Assembly (NCBI GenBank): GCA_050954505.1
Contig: JBPBPY010000431.1
Coordinates: 1-15,399, forward strand
DNA length: 15,399 nucleotides
Reading direction: 5' to 3'
DNA from: JAQGMO01 sp050954505
Lineage (GTDB): Bacteria; Pseudomonadota; Gammaproteobacteria; Burkholderiales; Burkholderiaceae_D
Below the pieces are notes generated by a model. It made no database searches, was not told the DNA's origin, and saw only the letters and a list, made by a program, of their open reading frames with translations. The position numbers and the translations under genes were made by a program. How positions within the stretch are numbered: position 1 is the stretch's first letter; every line of letters begins with the position of its first letter. Positions 1 to 6,411 of the stretch are shown here, piece after piece.

Positions 1-64
1 CTGGCGCGCCCTAAAATCGCCGGGCGTTTTCACATGGCGGTGACCTGCCGCTGAAGACGCATGG

Positions 65-87
65 CGTCACTGGCAGCTGCGGTGACG
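65..87. promoter_or_regulatory. Near-palindrome upstream of the methyltransferase gene, candidate operator
   Basis: The arms CGTCAC (65-70) and GTGACG (82-87) are perfect inverted repeats around the 8-bp palindrome GCAGCTGC (73-80). The octamer GCGGTGAC within the right half (79-86) also occurs at 37-44, 42 bp away, about four helical turns. The element ends 18 bp before a good ribosome-binding site (AGGGAG, 105-110). It could be a protein-binding site or a 5'-UTR hairpin. No matching regulator is evident nearby, so the function is inference. Confidence 0.3.
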
Positions 88-116
88 GATTCTCGATTCT
101 GGACAGGGAGCGACCC

Positions 117-1337
117 ATGTTATCAATGGCATTACGAAATCAATTCAGCGCAGGACGCATTACCCGCTCCCATCACATTGCGCATGTAGCATCGCTGGCC
201 AACAAGCCGGCCCCCATGATGGCCCCGCTGCTGCGCAGCCGGCTTGAGGCAGCGGCCTGTGGCCCGGGTTCCATTCCATGCCGTGCGTTCAGCACGTTCA
301 GCACCTTCAGCAGCGGTTCAGCGCATGGAACCCACGAGACCGGATTGCCGCACAAGGCCAACATGCCGGTCTTGATCAATCCACATCGGCCATCGGGCCA
401 CGCGTTACCCCGCTCGGTGTTGGCCGCACAGGCCGGCGTAGCCCATACGGCATCGGCAGCGCAGCCAGGCGTCCATCACATGGCGCAGCTGCAGGCGCTG
501 ATCCAGGCCAGCCTGGAAGATGGCCTTACACGCAGCGCCTTCCTGATCTATCTGCAGCATACTTTCAATGCCGCAGGACTCGAACCATTGCGCGCAGCAC
601 TGCTGGCCAACCGCGTCATTACCGTCATGATGCGCAAGCTGCCCCTGACCGAAGTACAGAACTGGGTATCCGAGACCATGCTCGGCACGGTGGTCGACCA
701 GGAAAAAGGCATCTTGCTGAAGGATGAAATCCTCAAGGCGCTTGCCAGCCGGGCAGATTTTGTCTTCGACATCTTGCGGCCCTACCTGCATCGCCTGCGC
801 AACAAGCAAATCGTCGATGTCTGCGCAGGCGATGGCTCGCTGGCCAAGCTGATCTATGAACGGGTCTCACCCTTCGTAGCCGGCGTCGATGTCGCGCCTC
901 GACCGCGAGCGGGCCTGGAAATCACGCTGGCGCAGTTCGATGGGGAGCGGTTGGACTATCCCGATGCCAGCCTCGATGTCGTCATCGCCAACAACCTGTT
1001 TACGCATCAGGCACATCGGCAGGTGCGTCTTGACCATATCCATCGCGTCCTGTCGCCCGGCGCCAAATTGCTGGTAATGGAAACCCTGCATGTGCAGCGC
1101 ACGCCGGGACAGGTCGATGCCGACATCAGGCACAGCACGCAGACCGGCTTCGGCAAGCGCAGCTTTCGCGCTGAAATCGATATCCCGGTGGCCGGCCTCT
1201 ACAATACCACCAGCACCTGGAAGCGCTGTTTCAGGAGCGGTGGATTTTCCATCGACAAGGAAGAATTCCTCGGCTTTCAGGATCCGCTGCTGCGCGACCG
1301 GCATGTGATGTATCAACTTACTCGACGACAGAATTGA
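117..1337 (+). CDS. Class I SAM-dependent methyltransferase with long Ala/Ser/His-rich N-terminal extension
   Basis: The 406-residue protein starts at an ATG preceded by AGGGAG with 6-nt spacing. The C-terminal half carries the Methyltransf_11-like Rossmann signature: the glycine-rich SAM loop VDVCAGDGSL at residues 233-242, an acidic residue after beta-2 in GVDVAP (256-261), the motif II strand LDVVIANNLFTH (286-297) and HRVLSPGAKLLVMET (309-323). The first ~125 residues are low complexity, with a Ser/Thr/Phe patch at about 58-68, and look disordered. Residues ~126-220 are predicted helical. The substrate cannot be read from the sequence. The extension could be a targeting or secretion region or simply a linker. 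The gene stands alone, and no partner lies within 380 bp downstream. Confidence 0.8.
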   Translation: MLSMALRNQFSAGRITRSHHIAHVASLANKPAPMMAPLLRSRLEAAACGPGSIPCRAFSTFSTFSSGSAHGTHETGLPHKANMPVLINPHRPSGHALPRSVLAAQAGVAHTASAAQPGVHHMAQLQALIQASLEDGLTRSAFLIYLQHTFNAAGLEPLRAALLANRVITVMMRKLPLTEVQNWVSETMLGTVVDQEKGILLKDEILKALASRADFVFDILRPYLHRLRNKQIVDVCAGDGSLAKLIYERVSPFVAGVDVAPRPRAGLEITLAQFDGERLDYPDASLDVVIANNLFTHQAHRQVRLDHIHRVLSPGAKLLVMETLHVQRTPGQVDADIRHSTQTGFGKRSFRAEIDIPVAGLYNTTSTWKRCFRSGGFSIDKEEFLGFQDPLLRDRHVMYQLTRRQN

Positions 1338-1577
1338 TGGGAATGGGGCAGTCTGGCAAAGGTTGTTGCAGAATTCGACTAATGTCCCAAGCGTGCGCAG
1401 GTGAATTGGGGACACCATAAATCTTTGCATGCCAAGACAGTTCCTACCCCTGCCGGATCATTATTTTCACTGTTCGTTGTTCATTGCAGCCTGGTTTCAT
1501 GTCGCCAAGCGACGTCGAATGAATTTGTAAACCATCCCAAGCTGGGGGAAGGTGCGCATTTCATCAAGGTCCATGAG

Positions 1578-1606
1578 TTCATATCGGCTAGTTCAACCGC
1601 TATATT
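1578..1606 (+). promoter_or_regulatory. Sigma70-like promoter candidate in intergenic region
   Basis: A -35-like TTCATA (1578-1583, 4 of 6 consensus bases) and a -10-like TATATT (1601-1606, 5 of 6) are separated by exactly 17 bp. The predicted start is near 1613, so the transcript would end at the terminator at 1667-1701. There is no coding region it could serve on this strand. Chance occurrence is possible because the -35 box is mediocre. Confidence 0.35.
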
Positions 1607-1612
1607 GCAATG

Positions 1613-1701
1613 GAACTGATACTGAAGCGCCCCGGAATCAAGCTGCCAATACCTGCAGTCTTTTTGAATCCCGCCGACGTTGATCATGGCGGGATTTTTT
1701 T
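1613..1701 (+). ncRNA. Possible ~89-nt intergenic small RNA
   Basis: This is inferred from a promoter-like pair at 1578-1606 followed about 60 nt later by a strong terminator hairpin with a 7-T tract. The transcript would be orphan and would not match any small RNA family I can name. A tiny frame opens at 1610, but its ATG lies upstream of the predicted start and it has no ribosome-binding site. The alternative is that the terminator simply ends a long 3' UTR of the methyltransferase mRNA. Confidence 0.3.
1667..1701 (+). terminator. Rho-independent terminator
   Basis: The 9-bp perfect stem AATCCCGCC (1667-1675) / GGCGGGATT (1688-1696) has a 12-nt loop and runs into a T-tract at 1695-1701. 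The T-tract lies only on the plus-strand side, so it does not serve the converging minus-strand hydrolase gene. Confidence 0.85.
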
Positions 1702-1725
1702 GAAGAAACATGTCGACTATTGGTT

Positions 1726-2724
1726 TCAGCGTTGGAGAAATGCATCCAGATCTGCGGTAAATTTCACCGGGTTCTTGAATGCGAGGAAGTGATCGCCCTG
1801 CTGCTCTGCCGTGTAAACATGTAATTCGCTTCCAGCGATGGCCGCATGGATCCATTGTTGCCTTTGAAGTGAATCGCTGTAGATTCCCGTAAAGATGGCT
1901 GTGGGCACATCGATGCGTCGGCGTATCACCTCGCGCCAATCACTGCTGGCGTGATCAAACAAAACTTGCTTCAAGTCCGCGACATCATTTTTGACTACCT
2001 TACGTGCAAACGCTTCCGAATTCCGGAAATACGGCGAATCCATCATCGTGGCGCGCTGCATCGCCTGGCTTTTGACGATCATGGAATTGGTGGGTCTCAT
2101 TGACACGAAAGCGTCGATCATTCGTTCGATGTCACTGGTGATACCGCCAGCATCCAGACGCTCCTGTTCAGACCAGTCCGCATGGCTGTAGATGGATGGA
2201 GGTTCATCAATCACCACGAGTTTGTTGATGCCTTTGGTGCCATACAGATCGATAAAGCTCCACATTACCGATGCGCCCATCGACCAGCCACAGTAATTTG
2301 CTTTTTTCAGATCCAGATGATCACCGAATTCTTTCAGGTCTGTCGCAAAGCGGGCAATGCGGCTGCCGTAGTCAACATGCTGGGATAGTCCTTGATTGCG
2401 CGGATCGAGAACATATACATGATAGTTCTTACTCAGCAGGTAGAGCACATTCACATATTCCGCGCCGTTGGCCGACCAGCCTGGGATAAAAATCAGCGGG
2501 GTACCCTGGCCCGCTTCCCAGTAGGCCAACTCGACTCCATCGCTGGTGGTGAAACGATTGATTTGCAGATCCTTAAAATCTGATAGCTTGGCCGGCAGAC
2601 CAGCGATGGACTCGGGGAAGAGGAAGTCGCCGCCAAGTTCGGTCACGGCTGGCGCGCTACAGGCGCAGGTGCCAACGACCATCAAGGCCGCGCTGATCAT
2701 GGCTTTTCGGATAGCGGAATGCAT
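1726..2724 (-). CDS. Alpha/beta hydrolase with N-terminal signal peptide
   Basis: This 332-residue alpha/beta hydrolase has a nucleophile elbow GWSMG with Ser148, an oxyanion-side PGW at 81-83, a candidate acid Asp near 284 and a C-terminal catalytic His312 in QGDHFL. I chose the ATG at 2724 because the protein then begins with a short basic stretch, a hydrophobic core and an Ala-x-Ala site near residues 24-26. Longer upstream starts have no such logic and would run into the preceding gene. The first cysteine could also make it a lipoprotein, although the lipobox is imperfect. The ribosome-binding site is weak (AGAGAA). The gene follows the YpfH-like gene by 19 nt and probably shares its mRNA. 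The substrate is unknown; it may be a periplasmic esterase or haloalkane-type hydrolase. Confidence 0.82.
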   Translation of the reverse strand: MHSAIRKAMISAALMVVGTCACSAPAVTELGGDFLFPESIAGLPAKLSDFKDLQINRFTTSDGVELAYWEAGQGTPLIFIPGWSANGAEYVNVLYLLSKNYHVYVLDPRNQGLSQHVDYGSRIARFATDLKEFGDHLDLKKANYCGWSMGASVMWSFIDLYGTKGINKLVVIDEPPSIYSHADWSEQERLDAGGITSDIERMIDAFVSMRPTNSMIVKSQAMQRATMMDSPYFRNSEAFARKVVKNDVADLKQVLFDHASSDWREVIRRRIDVPTAIFTGIYSDSLQRQQWIHAAIAGSELHVYTAEQQGDHFLAFKNPVKFTADLDAFLQR

Positions 2725-2743
2725 GGATTCTCTTTTCAATATA

Positions 2744-3370
2744 TTACGTGGGTTCGACCAAGAGCTGGAGCACAGATTGCACAACTTGCTGGTCGATCGT
2801 GTGAGAAAGACCAGGAACAAGTGCAAGCGTGACCGCGGCATTGAGCTGTTTCAACCGATCAAAGGCCGCCACTGCATGGGCTGGCGCGACGACAGGATCT
2901 GCATCGCCGTGGATGAGATCCACTTTGGTCAACATCGGCATCTGATCAGGCAAGCTGGCAAAGCGCCCTGACAGGGAGACTATGCGGGCAGCAAGAGCAT
3001 CCTGGCGTTTAATTGCTTCCAGCGACATTATCGCTCCTTGTGAAAAACCAATCAGGGTCGTCATCGCAGACGTTGTACCGGTCGACGCTTGCAGGTTGCT
3101 GATTGTCTTGGCAAAAGCGGGCATGGCTTTGGCAATCCGGTGTGCGCGGTTTTCCTCAGTAATCCCAGCGACAGAAAACCACTGGAACCCTGTTCCCAAC
3201 TCCGATTTATCGGGGCTGGGCACACTGACGATGGTCGCCTCCGGGCATACCAAGGCAATAATTTTGCCCAGCGGTATCATGCTCTGGAACGTGCTGCCGA
3301 CGCCATGAAACAACAAAATCAGTCGTTTGGACGCCCGTTCAGGACGCTGGATGAATCCGTGTTCTAGCAT
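2744..3370 (-). CDS. ypfH: YpfH-like esterase (phospholipase/carboxylesterase family)
   Basis: The 208-residue serine hydrolase resembles E. coli YpfH along its whole length from memory: an early LLLFHGVG-type strand (residues 18-25), the QWFSVAGITEENR stretch (63-75), GFSQGAIM with nucleophile Ser110, HGDADPVV with Asp158, and GLSHTID with His190. The start at 3370 is supported by AGGAAAG 8 nt upstream and by the family's usual length. A longer frame to 3514 adds residues unlike the family. YpfH enzymes cleave short acyl esters in the cytoplasm; the natural substrate is unclear. It is the first gene of a probable two-gene unit with the secreted hydrolase. A weak promoter candidate lies at about 3442-3470 on the minus strand (TTGTCA, 17 bp, TTTACA). 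Confidence 0.85.
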   Translation of the reverse strand: MLEHGFIQRPERASKRLILLFHGVGSTFQSMIPLGKIIALVCPEATIVSVPSPDKSELGTGFQWFSVAGITEENRAHRIAKAMPAFAKTISNLQASTGTTSAMTTLIGFSQGAIMSLEAIKRQDALAARIVSLSGRFASLPDQMPMLTKVDLIHGDADPVVAPAHAVAAFDRLKQLNAAVTLALVPGLSHTIDQQVVQSVLQLLVEPT

Positions 3371-3713
3371 AAAGGCTTTCCTGCGCCTTCCAGCGTAGAG
3401 ACTACCCGGGAAGTGACGCACATATGAGGAATACGGTGATTTGTAAAGGACAGCAGCCGCGTGTTGACAAAACGGTGTGCATGCCGAATGAACGGATATG
3501 AACGGCCCGATCAACGTGTTGATTGCAGCGTTGCATCATCTCCGTGTATGGACAATAAGGTAAATCGACTGATTGTAGTAAAACGACAGGCGCGGATAAA
3601 CACCCGTTGAAGAAAAGGACTGTCGCATTTCCTTCAACAATCCTGTTGAGAGCAGGCGGGGTGTTCACCGGGCGACCTCGCCGCGCTTACTGGATCAGCG
3701 GTAATCCATTGGC
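3371..3713. other. Intergenic region upstream of ypfH-like gene
   Basis: No gene is supported. A minus-strand frame at 3402-3668 starts at GTG without a convincing ribosome-binding site and its translation has no recognisable domain. The interval probably holds the ypfH promoter (candidate hexamers TTGTCA and TTTACA, read on the minus strand, at 3465-3470 and 3442-3447). It also abuts the broken 5' end of an LTTR remnant. Confidence 0.4.
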
Positions 3714-4060
3714 CGCATTACTCTGACTGCCGACGGCAAGACATATTTCGCGAGTTGCTCGGCTGCGATGCAGGAAATTGGTGCCGCAGAGGACGCGCTG
3801 TTGAGCATCCCGCTGCGACGTTTTCGCTCAATGACGGCGATGCTGTGGTGCATGCCTGCTGTCGCGGATGGGATCTTTGTCAGATTCCAGCGTTCATGCT
3901 GCAACCTTATCTCGACGCCGGCACCCTGGTGGAAGTGCTGAGCGACTTCGTCGCTTCTCCCGCGGACATCCATGCACTATGGTTCAAAAGTCGGCAGACA
4001 CCGCCGAAAATCAGGCGCGTCGTCGATGCCTTGATTGCCAACGACAAGACCGCGTCATAG
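3714..4060 (+). pseudogene. LysR-type regulator remnant: no HTH, internal deletion and frame change
   Basis: Two pieces of one LTTR are joined out of frame. The frame from 3714 reads RITLTADGKTYFASCS then AAMQEIGAAEDALLS, the linker segment that normally follows the winged HTH. After about 3815 homology shifts to another frame, beginning PAATFSLNDGDAVVHACC and running through MLQPYLDAGTLVEVL to a natural-looking C-terminus at 4060. This second piece is the last ~80 residues of the effector-binding domain. Roughly 120 residues between the pieces, and the whole DNA-binding domain, are missing. An in-frame TAA at 3702-3704 precedes the first piece. No functional product is expected. The stop overlaps the end of the converging intact LTTR by a few bases. 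Confidence 0.75.
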
Positions 4061-4990
4061 GTAGCAGGTCAGACCTTCAGGTAGCGCATGTCCGCGTTCA
4101 ATGAAGTAATGACCAATCACCTGACACAAGGTGCGTAGCTCTGTCGATGCGTCCCCTGCCCGGTGGCACAACAAAATCGGGCAAGTGATGGTTTCGGACA
4201 ATTGTCGGTAAGCCACACCCGGCGTTGCCACAAGCCGTGCAGCCGCCGGGACGATCGAGACGCCGCAGCCAGCGGCGATCAAGATCAGCGCTGTATCGTA
4301 CTGATCGACTTCGATCGCGTTGGACAACGTAATGCCGCGCTCGCGGAATTGACTCAGGACGTGCTCGGCCAGGCTCGGACGCGGATTGCTGGTGTAAAGA
4401 AGAAAGGGTTCATCCTTCAATGCAGCCAGTTGCATACCTTCTTCCCGTAAGGCCAACGGATGATCCGCCGGAAGCGCAACGATCATTGGCTCATTGCGCA
4501 TCAGAATGCGGGTTACGCCTTCTGCCTGCATTTCGATGCGGCTGATACCCGCATCGATGCGGCCTTCGCGCAGCGCGACTGTTTGCTCCAGGCTGTGCAT
4601 TTCCAGTACGCGCACGTCTAGATTGGGCAAGGCCTGCCGGTAGCGTCGGATGATGTTCGACAGGTCACCATGAAAGTTTCCTGGCACAACCCCGAAGCTA
4701 AACCGTGGACGTTCATTATTGACCAGTCGACGCATGCTGGCAGAGAGCGCGTCGGTTCGTTGAAGAATATGACGGGCCTGATCATGCAGCAGAATGCCCG
4801 CTGCAGTAGGTGTCAACGGACGCTGGTCGCGGTGCAGCAGCGGCACACCAACTTCCGCTTCCAATTCTTGGATCCGTTGACTTAGCGGCGGTTGTGCCAT
4901 GTTCAAAAATTGCGCCGCAGTGGTAAAGCTGCCAGTTCGGACAACCGTCACAAAATAGCGCAGCCGTTTCAGATCCATCGACATCCCCAT
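4055..4990 (-). CDS. LysR-type transcriptional regulator, BenM/CatM-like
   Basis: This complete LTTR of about 311 residues has an N-terminal winged HTH (LRYFVTVVRTGSF, then AAQFLNMAQPPLSQRIQ), a linker helix and a periplasmic-binding-protein-like effector domain. The HTH and the following LLHRDQRPLTPTAAG stretch resemble BenM/CatM regulators of benzoate and muconate catabolism. Four starts are possible within 18 bp (TTG at 4996, ATG at 4990, 4984 and 4978). I chose 4990; AAGGCG lies upstream, and GGGGA lies before 4978. It is transcribed divergently from the aryl-alcohol dehydrogenase. A perfect LTTR palindrome lies between them, so it probably activates that gene in response to an aromatic effector and may repress itself. 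It is the only intact LTTR in the window. Confidence 0.88.
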   Translation of the reverse strand: MGMSMDLKRLRYFVTVVRTGSFTTAAQFLNMAQPPLSQRIQELEAEVGVPLLHRDQRPLTPTAAGILLHDQARHILQRTDALSASMRRLVNNERPRFSFGVVPGNFHGDLSNIIRRYRQALPNLDVRVLEMHSLEQTVALREGRIDAGISRIEMQAEGVTRILMRNEPMIVALPADHPLALREEGMQLAALKDEPFLLYTSNPRPSLAEHVLSQFRERGITLSNAIEVDQYDTALILIAAGCGVSIVPAAARLVATPGVAYRQLSETITCPILLCHRAGDASTELRTLCQVIGHYFIERGHALPEGLTCYL

Positions 4991-5032
4991 GGGCAAAATT
5001 TCGCCTTGATTCTCAAGCAGATTTACACGCCA

Positions 5033-5051
5033 TTATATCGACTTGATATAA
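5033..5051. promoter_or_regulatory. Perfect LTTR-box palindrome upstream of alcohol dehydrogenase
   Basis: TTATATC (5033-5039) and GATATAA (5045-5051) are perfect 7-bp arms around GACTT, and the site satisfies the T-N11-A rule (T5036, A5048). Its centre is about 63 bp upstream of the transcription start predicted from the -10 box at 5093-5098, the classical position of an LTTR recognition site. The divergent LTTR start is 43-52 bp away on the other side. Confidence 0.7.
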
Positions 5052-5069
5052 AGCCTACAAAAACGGTAT

Positions 5070-5098
5070 TTCCGCGCGGGAGAACGCCACTCTATACT
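5070..5098 (+). promoter_or_regulatory. Predicted activator-dependent promoter of the alcohol dehydrogenase
   Basis: The -10-like TATACT (5093-5098) has only a poor -35 (TTCCGC, 5070-5075) at 17-bp spacing. That is typical of promoters needing an LTTR activator. The predicted start is near 5105, giving a ~40-nt leader that contains AGGAG at 5130-5134. Confidence 0.45.
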
Positions 5099-5144
5099 GC
5101 ATTTCCGTCAGTGAACTTCCATTGTGTACAGGAGTGGTTTCGAT

Positions 5145-6284
5145 ATGATCAACTCAGCATCAACGAATCGTCAAGCGATTTTCGCCGCCGTAGCGCGGGA
5201 GCCGGCAAAGCCTCTGAATATTGAACCCGCATCGATAGAAATGCCACGGGATAACGAGGTTCTGGTGCGAATGGTCGCGACGGGTGTTTGCCATACCGAC
5301 ATGGTTGTGCGAGATCAGTTGTTCAAGACACCGCTGCCCATGATCCTGGGGCATGAAGGATCCGGGATCGTGGAAAACATCGGCTGCGGCGTCACGACCG
5401 TGGCAGTCGGCGACCATGTCGTCATGACCTACGCATACTGCGGCTTGTGCGCACCATGTGCAACCGGTCATCCCGCGCACTGTCAGCACATGGGCGAACT
5501 CAACTTTGCCGGCGGCCGCCTGGATGGCAGTTCATCTGCATGCGCCGATGATGAAGGCAAGCTGCACGACCATTTTTTTGGCCAATCGTCGTTTGCCACC
5601 CATGCGATCGCCAGCGAACTAAACGTCGTCAAGGTACGCCAGGATGTGCCCCTCGAGTTGCTCGGACCGCTAGGATGCGGCATCCAGACGGGTGCCGGCG
5701 CGGTCCTCAACGCGTTGCGTGTCCATGCGGGGTCTTCCTTTGCAGCGTTTGGCACTGGTGCAGTAGGGCTGGCGGCCATCATGGCTGCACGCGTGGCAGG
5801 TGCAACGACGATTATCGCCGTGGACGTCAACCCAACGCGCCTGGCGCTGGCACTTGAACTTGGCGCTACCCATGCGATCAACAGCAGGCAATCCGATCCG
5901 GTTGCCGAGGTGAAAAAACTTACTGGCGGGGCCGATTTCACGCTCGAATGCAGCGGCCGTGCTGCCGTTTTACGTCAGGCCATCGACAGCCTTGGCATCT
6001 TGGGCACGTGTGGTATCGTCGGCGCCACCCCTGAAGGCACCGAGGCCTCGTTCAACGTCAACGATGTGATGATTCCCGGGCGCCGGATCATGGGCATCGT
6101 CCAGGGTGATGTAGTATCGCGCACCTTTATTCCCGAGCTCATCGAACTGTATCGGCAAGGGCGTTTTCCGTTCGACAGGCTGGTCAAGTTTTATTCCTTC
6201 GAGCAAGTCAACGAGGCCATGACAGATAGCGAAAGCGGCGTGACGATCAAGCCAATCCTGCGTTTTGCTCCGGCACCGGCTTGA
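5145..6284 (+). CDS. Zinc-dependent aryl-alcohol (benzyl-alcohol type) dehydrogenase
   Basis: This 379-residue medium-chain dehydrogenase would oxidise an aromatic primary alcohol to the aldehyde with NAD. Catalytic zinc ligands are visible at Cys49 (GVCHTD), His70-Glu71 (GHEGSG) and Cys178 (GPLGCGIQTG). Structural zinc cysteines are at 99, 102, 105 and 113 (CX2CX2CX7C). The Rossmann loop GTGAVG is at 203-208, with Asp227 in AVDVNP favouring NAD over NADP. Overall it resembles XylB-type aryl-alcohol dehydrogenases. ATG 5145 has AGGAG 10 nt upstream; a GTG at 5124 lies before that site and is less likely. The next gene is an aromatic-aldehyde-type dehydrogenase, so the pair fits alcohol-to-acid oxidation. 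Exact substrate specificity cannot be read here. Confidence 0.9.
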   Translation: MINSASTNRQAIFAAVAREPAKPLNIEPASIEMPRDNEVLVRMVATGVCHTDMVVRDQLFKTPLPMILGHEGSGIVENIGCGVTTVAVGDHVVMTYAYCGLCAPCATGHPAHCQHMGELNFAGGRLDGSSSACADDEGKLHDHFFGQSSFATHAIASELNVVKVRQDVPLELLGPLGCGIQTGAGAVLNALRVHAGSSFAAFGTGAVGLAAIMAARVAGATTIIAVDVNPTRLALALELGATHAINSRQSDPVAEVKKLTGGADFTLECSGRAAVLRQAIDSLGILGTCGIVGATPEGTEASFNVNDVMIPGRRIMGIVQGDVVSRTFIPELIELYRQGRFPFDRLVKFYSFEQVNEAMTDSESGVTIKPILRFAPAPA

Positions 6285-6367
6285 TGGCCGACGGGCCAGT
6301 AGGCCAATAGTCAAGTAAAGCGCGTTCGCATCTTGCAGGCAAGTCCCCTACGCCACCTCGCGCAGCA

Positions 6368-6401
6368 CGACGCCTCAGGCGTCGCGCTTTTCCACTTTTT
6401 T
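6368..6401 (+). terminator. Hairpin with T-rich tail just before the aldehyde dehydrogenase start, possible attenuator
   Basis: CGACGCC (6368-6374) and GGCGTCG (6378-6384) form a perfect 7-bp stem with a 3-nt loop. It is followed by TTTT at 6388-6391 and a 7-T run at 6395-6401. The long T run begins 10 nt after the stem, so as a terminator it is imperfect. It sits directly against the GGAGA ribosome-binding site (6402-6406) of the next gene. It could lower transcription into the aldehyde dehydrogenase gene or protect the mRNA end. Confidence 0.4.
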
Positions 6402-6411
6402 GGAGAATGTT

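Larger units (their letters stand above)
1338..1725. other. Gene-poor interval between methyltransferase and minus-strand hydrolase
   Basis: No convincing protein gene lies here. Short open frames such as 1401-1619 (+) have no ribosome-binding site or recognisable domain. The supported content is the rho-independent terminator at 1667-1701 and a promoter-like hexamer pair at 1578-1606, both on the plus strand. The two neighbouring genes converge on this interval. Confidence 0.6.

Noticed and set aside
1401..1619. Plus-strand 72-codon frame in the first intergenic region.
   Set aside because: No ribosome-binding site, unremarkable composition, and no domain.
1667..1701. Terminator serving the minus-strand hydrolase.
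   Set aside because: On the minus strand the stem is followed by CAAAAAG, not a T-tract.
2744..3514. Longer version of the YpfH-like protein (256 residues).
   Set aside because: The extra 48 N-terminal residues have no similarity to the family, and a good ribosome-binding site precedes the internal ATG at 3370.
3402..3668. Minus-strand open frame of 88 codons upstream of the ypfH-like gene.
   Set aside because: GTG start without a convincing ribosome-binding site, no recognisable motif, and it would occupy the likely promoter region.
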